The notes under the pieces: model-generated
The model's input: only the letters and a program-made list of their open reading frames with translations
What the model was told of the DNA's origin: nothing
Databases searched by the model: none
Made by a program: the position numbers and the translations under genes
Part shown: one piece after another, positions 40,839 through 42,172 of the stretch
How positions within the stretch are numbered: the stretch's first letter is position 1
Layout: each line of letters begins with the position of its first letter
Origin: Deltaproteobacteria bacterium
GTDB lineage: Bacteria; UBA10199; SPLOWO2-01-44-7
NCBI GenBank assembly: GCA_023265595.1
Contig: JAHFSU010000016.1
Location: 1-42,172 of the forward strand
Length of the DNA: 42,172 nt
Reading direction: 5' to 3'

Positions 40839-42172
40839 TCAGCCCCGCCTACGGCCTTTACCTCTTATTTTTGCAACTCGTGCGTTATAACCCCGGCTGG
40901 CTTCTGATACTAATTGGGGAGGGTGTCCTTCGGAAACAAAGAAAAAATCTTCCGGCAAAGAGGGTGCTTTAAAAGGGCCGAGAAATTTGCTTCTAGAAGG
41001 ATGTCGCAACCTCCTTAATGCCTTGATTTCTATCTGAAGTACTCGTTCACGAGAAACATCCCATTTAGTCCCTATTTCATCCAATGTAAGACCTTGTTCG
41101 AATCTCTGTCGCAACACATTCTCTTTGCGGGGAGAGAGTGTTTTAAGAAGACGGTTTGTTATTGCTGCAAGGTCTCGGCTAATCACGCTCCCCATGGGAC
41201 TTAAAGGAGCATCAACGAATTGAAGAAACTCCGCTTCTGTTGCTTCATCCAGACCGACACGATTGGGCATGTTCAAAACATCCTGATGTCTATGATCAAA
41301 CTCCGTCTCACGAAATTCGTCGACAGGGTTTCCAATTATTTTTCCCTTTTCCTTCATCTCTGCCACATACCGCCCGATAACATTTCGGATGTCACTCTCA
41401 TCGGCCGCACCCGAAACAAAAATGAAGTCAAAATACGCGAAAAGGGAGTTGGCCTGAACCGGAAAATTCCCATTAAAACCTTTTTTCAAAAGGACATATT
41501 TGGAAATGGCCCCTTTGTCACCTTTTCGAACACTTCCGGAGATGGAAATCATAGAGAGTCCTTCTGCCGTGTGAATAATTGCCAAACGCATCAGCCGCGT
41601 GAGACTTTTTTGCGCAGGTCCAAATTTGTCGGACAATGGGTGTTGGCCCTCCACTAAAACCATCATGTCTTTTACCCATGCGTCGGTCAGTTTGCGGTAA
41701 TCGACGCCTAATTTTAAAGCCAGCTCCATGGTTGAGCGAAAACTGGGTGGCAAAATGCCGAAGAGATAGGCATCCATAGTAGAGGTGGGTAGCATCGCCT
41801 TCTCCGCCATGAGGATCACATCCCCTTCAAAGCGATGGGTCAATATCCTCTGCATATATTTTCCAAAACGGTGTGCGTTAATTCTCAACACCGCCGCGCG
41901 TGCCTCATCAATCAACAGTTTGGGTCTTCCTTTGGCCCTTCCCCACCTCGTCACCTTATGGTGAACACCTGCCCTGTATTCCCTTGTTTTTGAAAGGCGC
42001 CGGGGCTGATAGATGTGCTCATTTTTCAATTGGTCATAGACGCCCATGAGGGTTGCGGCCGATTGGGCCCTGTCGAGCGGTTTTGCCTTTCCCTCCATGG
42101 TGATGATGAGGATAGTCCGCTGGGGCTCTCCCTCTTGTCTGGCCAATGGGCGGCCAGAGCGCTGGGCATAAA
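40839..42172 (-). CDS. Sigma-70 region 4 protein without recognisable region 2 (5' end outside window)
   Basis: The frame stays open to the window edge, so the start may lie outside; a TTG at 42146 is the first internal start. Near residues 328-389 it carries [19 protein letters not shown] and [31 protein letters not shown], a nearly full match to region 4 of primary sigma factors. That is the -35-recognising helix-turn-helix, lacking a short loop. The rest (residues 1-327) does not resemble sigma regions 1-3; in particular the region 2 block for the -10 element is absent. A basic tail GKGRRRG closes the protein. It may be an anti-sigma, an anchoring regulator or a phage-type transcription factor. 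Its true length is unknown. Confidence 0.62.
   Translation of the reverse strand, partial: YAQRSGRPLARQEGEPQRTILIITMEGKAKPLDRAQSAATLMGVYDQLKNEHIYQPRRLSKTREYRAGVHHKVTRWGRAKGRPKLLIDEARAAVLRINAHRFGKYMQRILTHRFEGDVILMAEKAMLPTSTMDAYLFGILPPSFRSTMELALKLGVDYRKLTDAWVKDMMVLVEGQHPLSDKFGPAQKSLTRLMRLAIIHTAEGLSMISISGSVRKGDKGAISKYVLLKKGFNGNFPVQANSLFAYFDFIFVSGAADESDIRNVIGRYVAEMKEKGKIIGNPVDEFRETEFDHRHQDVLNMPNRVGLDEATEAEFLQFVDAPLSPMGSVISRDLAAITNRLLKTLSPRKENVLRQRFEQGLTLDEIGTKWDVSRERVLQIEIKALRRLRHPSRSKFLGPFKAPSLPEDFFFVSEGHPPQLVSEASRGYNARVAKIRGKGRRRG

Noticed and set aside
40736-40972. 78-codon + strand frame between the unknown gene and the sigma-like gene
   Set aside because: It overlaps both neighbours in other frames and has no convincing start signal or motif.

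Overview
The window looks like the replication-origin region of a Gram-negative bacterium. The gene order rpmH-rnpA-yidD-yidC / dnaA-dnaN-recF-gyrB with mnmE, mnmG and rsmG nearby is the classic bacterial origin neighbourhood. The long periplasmic domain of YidC, a lipoprotein and a Wzi-type outer-membrane protein point to a double-membrane cell. Moderately AT-rich sequence, lysine 6-transaminase plus glutaryl-CoA dehydrogenase, a LAGLIDADG gene at a tRNA and many short palindromic repeats suggest an uncultivated Deltaproteobacteria-like lineage. That placement is a guess; the gene identifications do not depend on it.

Layout. 1-6593: end of an unknown + strand gene, then a minus-strand run mnmE, an unknown gene, mnmG, a FecR-like exported protein, an MBL-fold hydrolase and rsmG. 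6728-7747: a lone lipoprotein gene on +. 7719-10013: yidC, yidD, rnpA, rpmH (minus). 10014-11920: origin region around dnaA, with DnaA boxes and a DnaA-trio unwinding element just before dnaN. 11921-16801: dnaN, recF, gyrB. 16805-19226: an island-like insert with a DUF4143 ATPase and an HTH-nucleotidyltransferase/HEPN pair. 19216-22619: a truncated PAS fragment, a histidine kinase, a receiver protein and a double-receiver hybrid kinase. 22616-25330: a DcrB-like protein, an RluA-type pseudouridine synthase and an Rsm22-like methyltransferase. 25327-30193: lysine catabolism (transaminase, aldehyde dehydrogenase, glutaryl-CoA dehydrogenase). 30209-32371: a VanZ-Wzi fusion. 32535-39598: a long minus-strand operon (exonuclease, MqnA/D-like, flavoprotein, HAD, gap, pgk, tpiA, secG, LAGLIDADG endonuclease, tRNA-Leu). 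39664-40818: queF and an unknown gene. 40839-42172: a sigma-region-4 protein cut by the window edge.

Genes point away from the origin on both sides as far as about 22.6 kb, as expected for leading-strand genes. No gene-free stretch exceeds 300 bases; the longest are the two origin segments flanking dnaA.

The most unusual features are: (i) a LAGLIDADG reading frame wedged between secG and tRNA-Leu whose stop codon lies in the tRNA anticodon loop, with anticodon AAG; (ii) several families of short palindromic repeats that sit in frame inside protein genes, three of them in the single Rsm22-like gene; (iii) a VanZ membrane domain fused, through an internal signal-peptide-like segment, to an outer-membrane barrel; (iv) a primary-sigma-type region 4 without a recognisable region 2; and (v) a 17-C homopolymer in a response-regulator gene.
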